Assembly: GCF_014898055.3 (NCBI RefSeq)
Contig: NW_023601212.1
Coordinates: forward strand, 30,306,329-30,370,328
Source: Talpa occidentalis
Lineage: Eukaryota > Chordata > Mammalia > Eulipotyphla > Talpidae
Length of the DNA: 64,000 bases
Reading direction: 5' to 3'
Shown: positions 48,401-59,165 of the stretch, one piece after another
Layout: each line of letters opens with the position of its first letter
Numbering within the stretch: the stretch's first letter is position 1
Notes under the pieces: generated by a model
What the model was told of the DNA's origin: nothing
Seen by the model: the letters and a program-made list of their open reading frames with translations, nothing else
Databases searched by the model: none
Translations under genes and position numbers: made by a program

Positions 48401-50580
48401 ATATGAACCCCCACTGTGTATCTCATCGTGAATGGAAACAGAGGCCACTTATATTGGAAGAAGAGTATCAATTAAGCACTGAGGAAATAAACTCTACAGA
48501 GTTTGTATTTATTATTTTTTAGGGTGTGGACCTGAAAGAGTTTTCCGAACGAGGCAGGGCAGGTCTGTGAGAATGTTGAAGCCTCTTGCTCATCCTCTCA
48601 GTAGGTCAGTCCCTGCAGCACAGGTAAAGAGAGGCACTACCTTGTGTAGTTTTCAATGCCATTCTTTTGGATCACAGGTCTCCTTGCTGTCTGAGCCCAT
48701 CCTGTCCCAGGAGATAATGCAGAAAGGTCAGGTCAGCTCTTGTTCGCCTGCTGGATCTACTCTGAACACGGAGAGCTGAGGACATTCTTCCTCAAAGCCA
48801 CTGGAGGAGCTGCCTGTTTGGAGGAAACTGTGTGTCACTTATACTTTCCCCTTCTGTTTGCAGTGTTGTGTTAATCAAGTGCTTGGAAATTAAGTCAGTA
48901 CCTCAAGTGCCCTCAGCTCAGAAGAGCTTCCTGAAACAAATACCAGAGTTGTCAACACACCCGCCATGTAATTGGCTTCCATCAGCTTTTTACTGGATGG
49001 TTTTCAAACAGATTAAACCAAAACTGGGGGAGAGAGGAGACAATAGCTGAAGTCCCCGCACACACACAAGTGGACCGCTCTCTTCACATTGCAGGTGTGT
49101 GTTCTTGCCATTAAAGAAAGCCAGCCATGGAGTCAGTCCCAGAGATGCCTGGACCTGCATTTTCTTGAAAGGCTGAGGAAAGCATGACGGTTGACATCTT
49201 AGTCCTTCAAGTGTGAAAGGGAAAAAAAAAAAAAAAAAACACACACAGCACTAACCAAGGCTTTTCTAGGGTTTTTCTGCTTCCCAAGAAGATGGTTGAG
49301 GAAACAGAGTCCCTTCTGGGAATAGCGAGTGACTGATCATTAGATTGCTACTTTGGTCCATCTGTCAACAGCATCTACTTTGGGTGGATGGAATACGATA
49401 TTCCAGAGTCCATGGCATATTGCTTTTCTAGGTTGTTAGCTTGTGAGATCATTAGCCTTCACATGAGAAGTTGATAGGCAATTTTGTAGATGCCAATGTC
49501 TGCTAAAGAAATGAATACAGTGGAATAGACACAATATGATTAGAGATTAATATGGTGATGCATTGATAGTAAGTAGTAGGGGGAGAAGGAGAGAGAAGCA
49601 TTAGATAATTACATTGATAGATTGATAAACAGAGTAAAGAGATTGCTAGAGGGGAAGATGGGTGGGCAGATAATTGGTTGGAGAGATAAATCAGACAATT
49701 GCAGAGATGGATAACCATTTGAACACTTTGACTGATAGCCTGATAAAACCTAAATCATCAGCCATCTATGGGTCATTTTTTATGAGTTGGACAGCATTTT
49801 TTAAAGAGAAGTACAATCCTCAAAACATCTCCATCTTTATTATTTTTTTTTTTTGTTTGGTTGCTTGATTTCTAAGCTTTTAGTTTTGGGAAGTGTGTGT
49901 GGCCCCAACTTCTAATCCCTGTAGCTGGTGGTTTAGGTGAACAAGGCAGAGAGGCTAGGCAATAATAAGATGGCATGGATATATTGAGATAACTTCACAG
50001 AAAGAAAGGATGTGAACCCCAATAGAATTTGATGATAATAAACATGGAGGGAGGGATATGTACATTATAATCAGAAAAATGGTCCAAAGTTTAAGAGACA
50101 CAGGTAATAGGACACTTGGATAAAACTCTTGCTGTGCACTACATTATATGTCAAGTCGTGTCTTCAGGGTGTTCATCATGAGGCACATTTTTTTTGTTGT
50201 TTTTGTTTTTGTTTTGTATTTTTTTTTGCCCAAATGGAGTTTATGGTTACGGTTGGTGTGAAGGGTGGGGATGGGGATCTTGGTGGTGATGGTGATGCAG
50301 AGAGAAGCAGAGGAAAGAGAAGGGCCAAGGTAGCAGGAACAGGTTCCATTTTTGGACACACCAATGAATGATCACCCTACACGTGGTAGAACCCTGCCCA
50401 CCCCTCCCCCACCCCACTCGTTCAAACTGGAAAATAAAGTCAACAAAAAACCCTCAAAATCAAAAAAAATTAAGAACGGAAACAAACAAAAAGAAGCCAA
50501 AGTGGTTTGCCCTCTGCAGTGTAGATTAAAGTCTGTGATATGGAGAAGCAGGCGTTGTTCAGAGGACCTATGGTTTCTTA
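45402..50580 (-). other. OPCML: OPCML 3' untranslated region (about 5.2 kb)
   Basis: This sequence runs without a recognisable intron boundary from the OPCML stop codon to a strong polyadenylation signal. It contains no copy of the local SINE and no recognisable L1, unlike the DNA on both sides, which fits an exonic UTR under selection. Long 3' UTRs are typical of IgLON mRNAs. On the mRNA strand it contains a Pumilio-type UGUAUAUA motif (48348-48355), inside a TA/CA-rich stretch at 48335-48405. Possible internal AAUAAA signals lie at 47586-47591, 48508-48513 and 49836-49841 and could give shorter isoforms. ORFs of up to 169 codons on either strand inside it resemble no family and are treated as chance. 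The 3' boundary is inferred from sequence signals only. Confidence 0.75.
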
Positions 50581-50681
50581 TCAAAACTTGATGAAGAAGT
50601 GGGCAAAGAGGGTCCCTGATAGCCAGAGACAAGCCAGCGCTCTAGAGGCCGAGTTTACACCATCAATGACTGCTCCAGGCC
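50581..50681 (-). CDS. OPCML: OPCML (OBCAM) terminal coding exon, GPI-anchor signal
   Basis: This is the last coding exon of an IgLON-family adhesion protein. OPCML is a GPI-anchored neural protein with three Ig domains that acts at the outer cell surface in homo- and heterophilic binding with other IgLONs. The exon is entered in phase 1: its first two bases, GG, complete a glycine codon. It then encodes 32 residues and a TGA stop. The peptide begins PGAVIDGVNSAS, continues with a hydrophobic stretch containing ALACLWLSG, and ends FAHFFIKF. A small-residue cleavage region followed by a hydrophobic tail is the design of a GPI-attachment signal, with the likely omega site in the N-S-A-S segment. 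From memory, GPGAVIDGVNSAS and the HFFIKF ending are specific to OPCML; NTM, LSAMP and NEGR1 end differently. Only this exon lies in the window. The Ig-domain exons must lie beyond position 64000. Confidence 0.9.
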
Positions 50682-50716
50682 CTGTGTAGGGGAAAGAGAG
50701 ACAGACCCATTAGCAT
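50682..50716 (-). promoter_or_regulatory. OPCML: Splice acceptor of the last OPCML intron
   Basis: Read on the minus strand, the bases just before the exon form a pyrimidine-rich tract (TCTGTCTCTCTTTCCCCTAC) ending ACACAG, with the AG at 50683-50682. A CTAAT branch-point-like motif sits about 30 nt upstream. This sets the exon start at 50681 and gives the reading phase that yields the OPCML tail. The gene track misses the exon because it is too short to appear as an ATG-initiated ORF. Confidence 0.85.
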
Positions 50717-51369
50717 GCACCCAAAGGGTACCATATTTGTTCCCTGACAAGTAAATAAATACAAAGACATGCTTCTCTGTGAGCATTCCCCCACCTTCCC
50801 CCACACTACTGACCCTTCCAAACCTGGAAAATGCAAAGTGCCCAAGGGGATGCTTTGACCACTATGGACTGCTCTGAAAGATACTGGTTTAAGGAACCAA
50901 AGGGATAGTGGAAGGTGAAGGCAGAAATGTTAGGGATGTAGACAGGGCTAAGTGGTATGGCAGGGCCTGCTGGTCACTTCCTAAGAAGTTCCTCTAACTG
51001 TGCTCTCACCTTGGAAATAGTGCTCAGCACTGACAGGGGGGGTGCAGAAAGGATAGGAGTAGGGAGGAAGGAGTCCAGAACGGAGAGAACAGGTGTGGGA
51101 AGATGCAAATATTTTGTAAGCAACGAGGCTCCCCTTGTTGATGTGGCCAACTTCTTTCCATATTACCTCCTGAAGTTGCTGAGGAAGGATGAGTGATTAT
51201 CCTAGAAAATGCCAAGGGCTGTGTTTGGCATTAACCAAGTGGGCAGCAGTGCCTCTCCAAAGGCCACAGGAAAAACTTAGCATTCCCAGTCCAAACTAAC
51301 ATCTGGAAAGAATTCTCCTTTTACCTCTTTCTATTTTCTTCCCTCTCTCTGGCCCTTTTATACCACTCT

Positions 51370-51745
51370 AGGGAGTCATTTATATTCTGTTGTGAAATAA
51401 GACCACAAAATCCCAGGTGCTACTATGACTTAATTCATATGTGGGATAGAGAGAAAGAAAGCAGAGGGTCAGACAAAAACCAAGCCAGACACAAACCCTA
51501 GAAATATGACTGTAAAATTGAGGCCACCAGAAGGATAGTGTGTGTGTTTGTGTGTGTGTGTGTGTGTCTGTGTGTTGGGGGTAGACAAGAAAGTGGGGAG
51601 AGGGCCCAATATTCTAGGGTAAAGGACTATGGGTGCCTTGGTGTTGGGAGGGGGTGATGACATACACCTGAAGGGGTCTGATACTGTACCTCTAAATTAT
51701 AGACAATGTTGTAAATCAATGTTACCTCAATAAAAAAAATGCTAC
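51370..51745 (+). mobile_element. L1 LINE 3' end
   Basis: Sense L1 3' UTR: GTGAAATAAGACCACAAAAT, ACTGTAAAATTGAGGCCACC, ATATTCTAGGGTAAAGGACT, ending in AATGTTACCTCAATAAAAAA. A TG tract (51538-51574) lies inside. No coding part remains. Confidence 0.7.
51538..51574 (+). repeat. (TG)n microsatellite
   Basis: TG run with a few T and C interruptions inside the L1 3' UTR. Confidence 0.93.
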
Positions 51746-52811
51746 TTTTCTTTTTCAAAAGTTGCTTAAACAAAAGCAACATCAAAATGAATAGCTGATC
51801 ACGTAAGGCTTAAAGTCACTGCTGTTATAAAATGACCTGGAACATAGGAGAGGTGCTAACAACCAATTTTGGTTTGTACTATTTGGAAGATACAGAACCC
51901 TTGGTGTCAGGATGTTTTCAAAATATGGAAGAAGAATACAACAAATAAGAGAAAAACTGCATGGATTGGGAGTTGCCTTAGCTTGTTCCAAGAGCCTAGG
52001 GCAGATGTGTCTGTGTCTAACTCTGCCTCTTTTTCCATAACCATTATTTGCAAGCCATAAGAATTTAGGATCAGCAGCAGCTAGCAAGCAGGATATCAAC
52101 TATGATCAAACCCTAGTATGAACCAAAGGGCTAAAAGCTACCAAGAGGCATTCCTGTAAGATCAGTGACAGAGGAAAGGAAGCTCAGATAAAGCAAGCTT
52201 CCCTCTTCTACCTTTTCAACTAGGAATTCACTACCTCTTTAAAAAATAGGTTGACCTGTAGGAAATAAGCATGACTACTTTAAAAAGCAGGAGGTGGCTC
52301 AAGGTTCTTTTCAGACAGAACCTAAGCCATTTGGCTTGCTTGTCAATCTGATGGCATGGATTCATGTCTCCGTGAGGAACAACCTTTTGCTTAAGGAAGT
52401 ATAGGTCTCTTTCTTCAGCAGTTACCCTCTGACTGCTGTGACTCTGAGGATTTCAACATAGGTACTTTTTCTCCTCTGTACCCAAAGCCCCCAATTCACT
52501 TACAAAACTGAAAACTTCTATTTCCTTGATAGGTTGAGAGTCTGGCTCACACTCCTCTGCATTTTTATTACATAGAAGTAGCCGGCAAGGGCCTGATCCA
52601 CACCCAACCCAGTGCTGTCATCCCCATGGAAGCTCCACAAATATGTATGTAAAGTAGCCGGAGTCTGGGATCTCCATAGTTCAGTCATACACTGTAAGGA
52701 GCCATACTGGCCTAAAGAATGAGCAGACTTGGGAAATGCCCCAGTTGAAGCTCAAGGTAACTCTCCAGATCATCTTCTGTAAAAGGTGAATGATTTTAAA
52801 GGAGTATATAT

Positions 52812-53083
52812 GAGGGCCTTCCTGGTGGCGCAAGGGGTTAAGCACCACACTATGAGGCAATCCATAGTCTCCACAACCCGAGTTCAATCCCGGCTGACCA
52901 GGGAGCAACCCACATGGCACAGCAGACCTCTCCTGACTCACCCACTACTCCTCTCAGCAGTGTATTTCAGTCAGTCTGCCTGTTCTGTTCCCCACTCTGT
53001 CTCTGATGAATCCTTTCACCCCTCACATCTCTGGCCTGTACCCCAGCTCTTGTATGCATAAATAAATAAATCTTTAAAAAAAA
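52812..53083 (+). mobile_element. tRNA-derived SINE, full length, intronic
   Basis: Sense copy relative to the plus strand, antisense to OPCML, from GGGCCTTCCTGGTGGCGCAA to a poly-A tail. GATTTTAAAGGAG before it and GATTTTATAAGAA after it may be a decayed duplication. Confidence 0.88.
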
Positions 53084-53589
53084 GATTTTATAAGAAATGA
53101 GCATTGTAGGTTTGTAAGACCCATACATGCCTCTAAAAGTGTCTTTCATTATATGAAATATATGTTAAATATAGTAGACACCATGTGTGTGATCTGCGTG
53201 TGTTAGCCTAATTCACTGTGCTGATGTGAACTTAAGGAGCTATTATTATAGGTTTAATAAGCTCACTCTGGAGACATAGCCCTTTACTATGAGAATCACT
53301 TTATTCCAAGTTCTACCGGGGACATAAACATTTTTGTGGCTGTCCTGCAATCAGTGCAAGGTTAAATATAGATAAAACAAAGAGAAGAACACTACATCAG
53401 CCAGCACAAAAGGATGAGCTACGGAAAGGAAAGGAGGCAGAATCATAATGAGATGAATGTTTCTGGTGGCAGTTACCATAAGATGTCTGGTGTCCAACTG
53501 GCAGAAGTTCTACAGCCACACTCCAAAGAGTGGAAACTATCAAGGTGACCTAGTAGACACCTTGCTTATGATGATACTAAGAATGTGTA

Positions 53590-53790
53590 TTTATGGTGTG
53601 CTCTTTATGTGGCAAACAGGATTCTAAAGGCTAACCATAAATTAACTCATTTGATCTTCAAGAACCATAGAATGGTGTATTACTGGCGTTTCCATTCATA
53701 AATGGGAAAACTGAAAAACAGGGCAGGGAAGTGCTTTGCCTGCGTTTACACAACTCACAGATCACAGATCACTGAGAGCTAGATTACAAT
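53590..53790 (-). mobile_element. MIR SINE
   Basis: Reverse-complement MIR: ATTAACTCATTTGATCTTCA, AAATGGGAAAACTGAAAAAC, GTGCTTTGCCTGCGTTTACA. Confidence 0.7.
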
Positions 53791-55299
53791 GGGGTCATTC
53801 TATCTAGAGCATGTGCCCTGGGTTATTACAACTTTATTTCCTCTCAATGGAATGATTTCCAGGAGCCACAGCATCATGTGTTGAGAGGAACCATGTCTGG
53901 CAATCTGGAGGCTCAGTCTCTCACTGTGGCTCTGGAGTTCTCTAGTGCAATGACATCCCCTTTCTAGCCTTGGTTGCCCCATCGGCAAAAATGAGAGAAG
54001 GTTGGAACTGATGTCTTCTAAGGCTCTTCTCCCACTAGGATTCTAAGTCACCGTATGAAGGGCCACTCTACATCTGGTGCCTGGAAGGGACAGCAGTGAG
54101 TTGCCAGAAAGACTCTCCAGCTGGCACAAGGCCATCACCACTCTGGTTTTTGCACCACACAATGCCACACTTGATAGAGTAAGAGGCCATCAAACATTCC
54201 TACACACTAAGCTTTCTTTTTTGAGGCCTCATTTTCTATGACGCTTTAGGGAGTTTATTCTTTAGTGAGTTCTTTAGCTGAGTCTTTAAGTTGCTAGCTG
54301 CTGGTCATCCTTATGATCCTAAATTCTTATGGCTTTGGGAACAGATGATATGACAGTTTTCTCTCAATGTGCCTTTGTTCAATTAGTCTGTGAGAAATGG
54401 CCAAGCTTTCTCACCAAGGATTAATCTAATCATTTATGATATAAACAGCTCTGGACACCTTTGGGGTTGGGCAGTTGGCCTCATGCCAGTAAGGTAAGGG
54501 TTCTCAAGCTTTGTTCAGAGCAGGAACAGAGTGGCTCACAACTACTTCTCTCTAGATTGAAGGAATGAGATACAAAAGCCATATGCAACAAACTGATTTT
54601 TTAATTGCATCTTTATAATAATCCAAATTCTACTGGAGAATTTGGAAAAGCAAGGAAAAGCAAGCATCTGGGTTGGGTCTCTTCTGTGGGGCTTCTGTAG
54701 ACCACTCCCCAGTTTAGGTAAATGCTTCCTTGTGCTTTAATAATAGAAGGGATTGCTGTTATTTAGCTAAGTGTAGTCCCAGGACCACTTGGGCTTGCTG
54801 GGTCCTTTAGGCTGGTGTGATGCTTTTGCAAGTGTCAGCTCAATGTGCCTGTTACAGGGAAGCTCATGATGCTGGAGGGTCTTTTCACCTGAGCTGAGCA
54901 TTGGTAGCACCTTGAATACACATACATCTGTGGATGTCAAGTTGAGTATGGTTTCCCATATCATAGTTTCTTGAAATAACTACTATATGGACTTGTTTAG
55001 CTGCCCAAGATAATACTAGTTTTTACTTCAATAAGCAGGGTTAGAAATTCAATTTTTCAGCAAGTATTTTGAAAGGCTGGCAGTCTCTCTTCAGAAGAAA
55101 AGGCACATCCATCTCTGCCTTCATAGTCTGTGCTAGACCAGGGTGTCAACCATCCTCTGTTCTCATTGACAGCACAAAGAAACACTACTGAATAAATAAA
55201 TAAATACAATTTTTAAAGTTTCCCAGATTTGAGAAGATGCAAATGTTCCAACATCCATCTCAGGCACACTCCTCCTACTGAAGAGTTTTAAGACGACTG

Positions 55300-55505
55300 A
55301 AATTAATTCGAGTCAGAGAGATCCGAGTGTGAATTCAGGCCCTGCTCCTCACCAGCATGGTGATTCTGGACCAATCAACTTCTCTGAAACTTTTTTTTTT
55401 TTATTTTTACTGTAGGAAATGGTGCCGGGGTAGTTGTAGGGTGGCTCTGAGGATTAGTTAAGATGATGTGTAAGGTCACTGAGTATAGTAAAAGATGAGT
55501 GAATA
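55300..55505 (+). mobile_element. MIR SINE with a T-run inside
   Basis: Sense MIR pieces (GTGTGAATTCAGGCCCTGCT; TGGCTCTGAGGATTAGTTAA) are separated by a T-rich stretch (55391-55410). Confidence 0.6.
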
Positions 55506-58349
55506 TTAGGGGGATGGCAACCAGGGCAATATTGTGATTCCTGAAATAGCATCTTTTGTGGAAATCCTGATTTACATTCAGTGACCTGTCAACTAGTAGG
55601 TTCTCAAAAGTCATTGTCAAACACCAGCTGAAAGCCCACTTGGCTTTGGTTAGCAAGCTAGTGACTGGTCTCTGGCATGCAGCCCTGATTCAGCTGCAAA
55701 CCACACATAAAGGCTGCCTAGAGACAACCAGATATTCTAAGGCACATACTTGGAAAACCAACTCTTTCTCTGGGCAAATGCCACACCCAAGGAGTCTTTG
55801 TTTATGGCTAACAATGACTCAATTAGAATGGCTGTTACAATGATCAGGCTTAGTTACATCTTTTCTAGAGATGAACAAAAAGTGGGAAATTTCCCCTTTT
55901 TCCAGTCCCTGCAGCTTTGCCATTTCAATGCTAAAAATTAATTGCTTCCTTTGTGCCTAAAGTTGAGCATTTCTGAAAATAAAAGCTTAAATGATGATGC
56001 AAATCCACAGAACAACGAATGACAAGGAGGATAACAACAGGATACCCTGGGGATGGATAAGCAACAGAAATAAGTTAGTCTTCAGCATTCAGAAACAGTC
56101 TTAGAAATGATAAAGAGATATATTTCAGAAATGGCAAATGGCAGAGAGGAGAGTTGTGTGATCACTGTGGGTCAGAAGGAAAACGTCTAAGGCAAGACGT
56201 TTTGTGAGAATCAACAGGGGTGAGACAAATAAAGAAATGGACAAACGGATGAATATATGGATAATAAATAAATCAACTTTGCAGAGACCACTTATTTTTT
56301 TAATTAAATATTCTAAACATTAGAATAGTAAAAACAAAGCGGGTTGAGCGCCTAACATAGAATTAACCATCAGGCTTGACTATCCCGGAACTAAGACTTT
56401 GTGGCTGCATTCAAGGGGTAGCTGCTGCATTCAATCCTCTTGATTGGCAGGTGTTGAAAATCCAGAGTACCCAAACTCAGCACAAAATTCCCCCCAAGTA
56501 TATAAGCTTACTGATGAGCTCCTGCCTGCTAAGAGATTTTGCATCTTAAAAATGGAGTGTATGTTAAAAGCAACGGAGGTACTGAAATATGTCACTGTTT
56601 TCCTTTCTGTGACTGTGATGAAAATATGGCAGCAACAGTAGGTGCTACAGCTGTGATTCTACTAAAATGGTAGGAGGTAAGCTGATCACATTAACAGAAA
56701 GGAGGGGGAAAAGCCCACAGGCAAATTGAACTTGGTGATGGCACCGTGAGATCACTGAAATATCTGAAGTCTAAGAAGATACAGTTTTGTTCTGAAATTT
56801 GGATAGCTTTTATAAGTATGAATATGAACTATGTGACCTTCCTAATGAGGAACCAAAAAGATAATGATGTACTTGGTGATTAAAAGAGGAGCAAGGAAAT
56901 CTAATTAAGGTTGGATGCCTTATACTTGGTGAAACATAAACCTATTTTCAGCGGTGCTGGCTGATGAAGGCACATCATTTCCCTTCAAAGGGAACTTCTC
57001 CTCCATTGTCTTTAATTACAGTGGAAAACAACGCGCTGTGTTGTTTTACAAGTGAGATTAACCGGGATTTGCAGCGCAAAAAGGACATGTGGATGAAGGG
57101 GCAGAGGCAGGCAGCCATCTTTGTTTTGTTGTCAATGCTCCCCGTTTTGTGCTTACCACAAAGACAGAAGCCTGCGAAGTTAATATCAGAAGTTAATTCA
57201 AATCTGTCAGCTCATCACAAACCTGAAAGAGACAAGACTCTAGTCTACGCTGAACCATAAGCTCTTGTGTGTGTGCTGACATCAGCACACCCTGAATGCT
57301 CAGTGTTAAATTCTAAATGCTTAGGCTAATAGCCAGATGTCAATGATTCAGATAGAGGAGGGTGGGGGTGTGAGGCAGCGACAAGGAACCTCATCAGGAG
57401 TGAAATGTGAAATGTCTGCATATTTTTTTTTCTAATATGTTGACATTTTGCAGGTTGGGGAAAATACAAATGATTATGCTGCTGTCATCAGCCAAAAGCA
57501 ATGGTATTTTGCTCTGACTCATCCCCTCCCACCTGGATTTAAAGAGTGGATTTGGAAAATAAAAATCATATACGTTATCAGCAGGAAATGGACAAATGTG
57601 TGCAGCTTTTGATGTCTGTGCAAGAAGAAATCATTTGATGCATGTCTTCCTAAACAGAGAATTGGAATGTTTGATACAGTCTCCTCACAAGGAAACCTTG
57701 AGTGAGGGAGGGAGGGCTACAAACCCTAAATTTCAAATTAGCACTGAGACACAGGAGGCGGGGATGCAAGGGAAAGTGTCAGAGAAAGAGCGATTTGGCT
57801 TCCAACTGGGGAGAAGACTACAAATCCCCTGGAGTAATTGGCTTTTCTTGGTTTAGTCAAAAGTTTCCCACTGTATAGAGACTATAGCTGATGTCCCCAT
57901 TTAACTGAAGATGTATTTATTAATTCCAGCAAACATTCACTGGAAAATAACCATTTTGAGATACAGCGTGACATCTGAAAAATGTGGAAACAAATACAAA
58001 CAAAATACAAGCCTATGGGGAAAGCTACCCTGAAAGCCGAGAGATGTATGATTCTTCAGTGGATTTCAGAAATAATTCATGGGTGGGGTAACACAGTGCA
58101 GAAACTAACAGGATAAGTACAATTTTGTCAGTCAGAGAAGAGGTCAAAAGTTTCTACCTGTGATTCTGCAACATACTGGAAGAAACAGAATATATATGGG
58201 TCAAAAAAAACCCCAAACAACAGGACATGAGTATGAGACAGACCCAGGTGCTCTGCACACCAGGCTCCTCTTCTGTGAAGTGGAAATAGTAACAGGACCT
58301 ACACCACAGCGTTCTAAGCTGCCTTAAGCCAGGCTGAGCTGACACCTAA

Positions 58350-58515
58350 CGCAAGTGGCATCGTCATTCCTCTAGCATGACACTTTTTATTGCTTCATCT
58401 ATTTACTTATTTCCACAAGGTTGCAAACTCCTTGTACCTCAATCTTTAACCTAATTTCTTGGCATACAGTTCACAGTAAACAGACATTGGTTGAACAGAT
58501 GAATGAATGGATGGA
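58350..58515 (+). mobile_element. L2 LINE 3' end fragment
   Basis: Sense L2 ending: AAGGTTGCAAACTCCTTGTA, GGCATACAGTTCACAGTAAA and TGGTTGAACAGATGAATGAA. Confidence 0.6.
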
Positions 58516-58795
58516 AAGAGTTGAGCAACATTAAGCAACATTGTTACAGGTTTAAATGTGCAAAGGTGGGGAAGCCTGGGGGCACCGGGGGTGGTTCTAG
58601 ACTGGTGGGAACACAGAAGGCACTTGTGCAAATAGTTGTGAACTTGAACTTGAAGCTATAAGGCATATGAATCTCAGCACAACACCAGCCTTTGATGCAG
58701 GTCATGAACAGGTTCTTTTTGAGTTTTGAAAAGGTCACTTAACCCCTCAGTGACAGACAAGAAGAGGTTTACTAAAGACGAGGGAACTGGTACAA

Positions 58796-59165
58796 TATTC
58801 TGACATCCCTACTCAGCTATCAAAAAAGAACTCAAGTCTTTGCAGCAACATGGATGGAGCTGGAAGGGTTGATGCTAAGTGAAAGAAGTCAGCAGGAAAG
58901 ATAAATATTGGAATGTTTCACTTTCTATATGGAATATAGAAAAAGCAAACACAGGGTCAAAGACAAACCTTGAAAGCTGACCACAGGAGGCATCCAGGAG
59001 GGGACAGGTGGGGAAAGGTGAAAACAGGGAATGGGGTGAGGAACAGCACAAGGGACTGTGGTGATGGACTATGGTTGCTCTGGTGGTGGGAGACCAGTGA
59101 CCACACCTAGTGGAAGAAATCCCATATAATCCAAAAATTAAATTTAAAAAATGATAAAATAGCTT
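58796..59165 (+). mobile_element. L1 LINE 3' end
   Basis: Sense L1: ACTCAGCTATCAAAAAAGAA and CAACATGGATGGAGCTGGAA from the end of ORF2, then a 3' UTR with GACTATGGTTGCTCTGGTGG and an A/T-rich end. Severely truncated at the 5' side. Confidence 0.75.
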
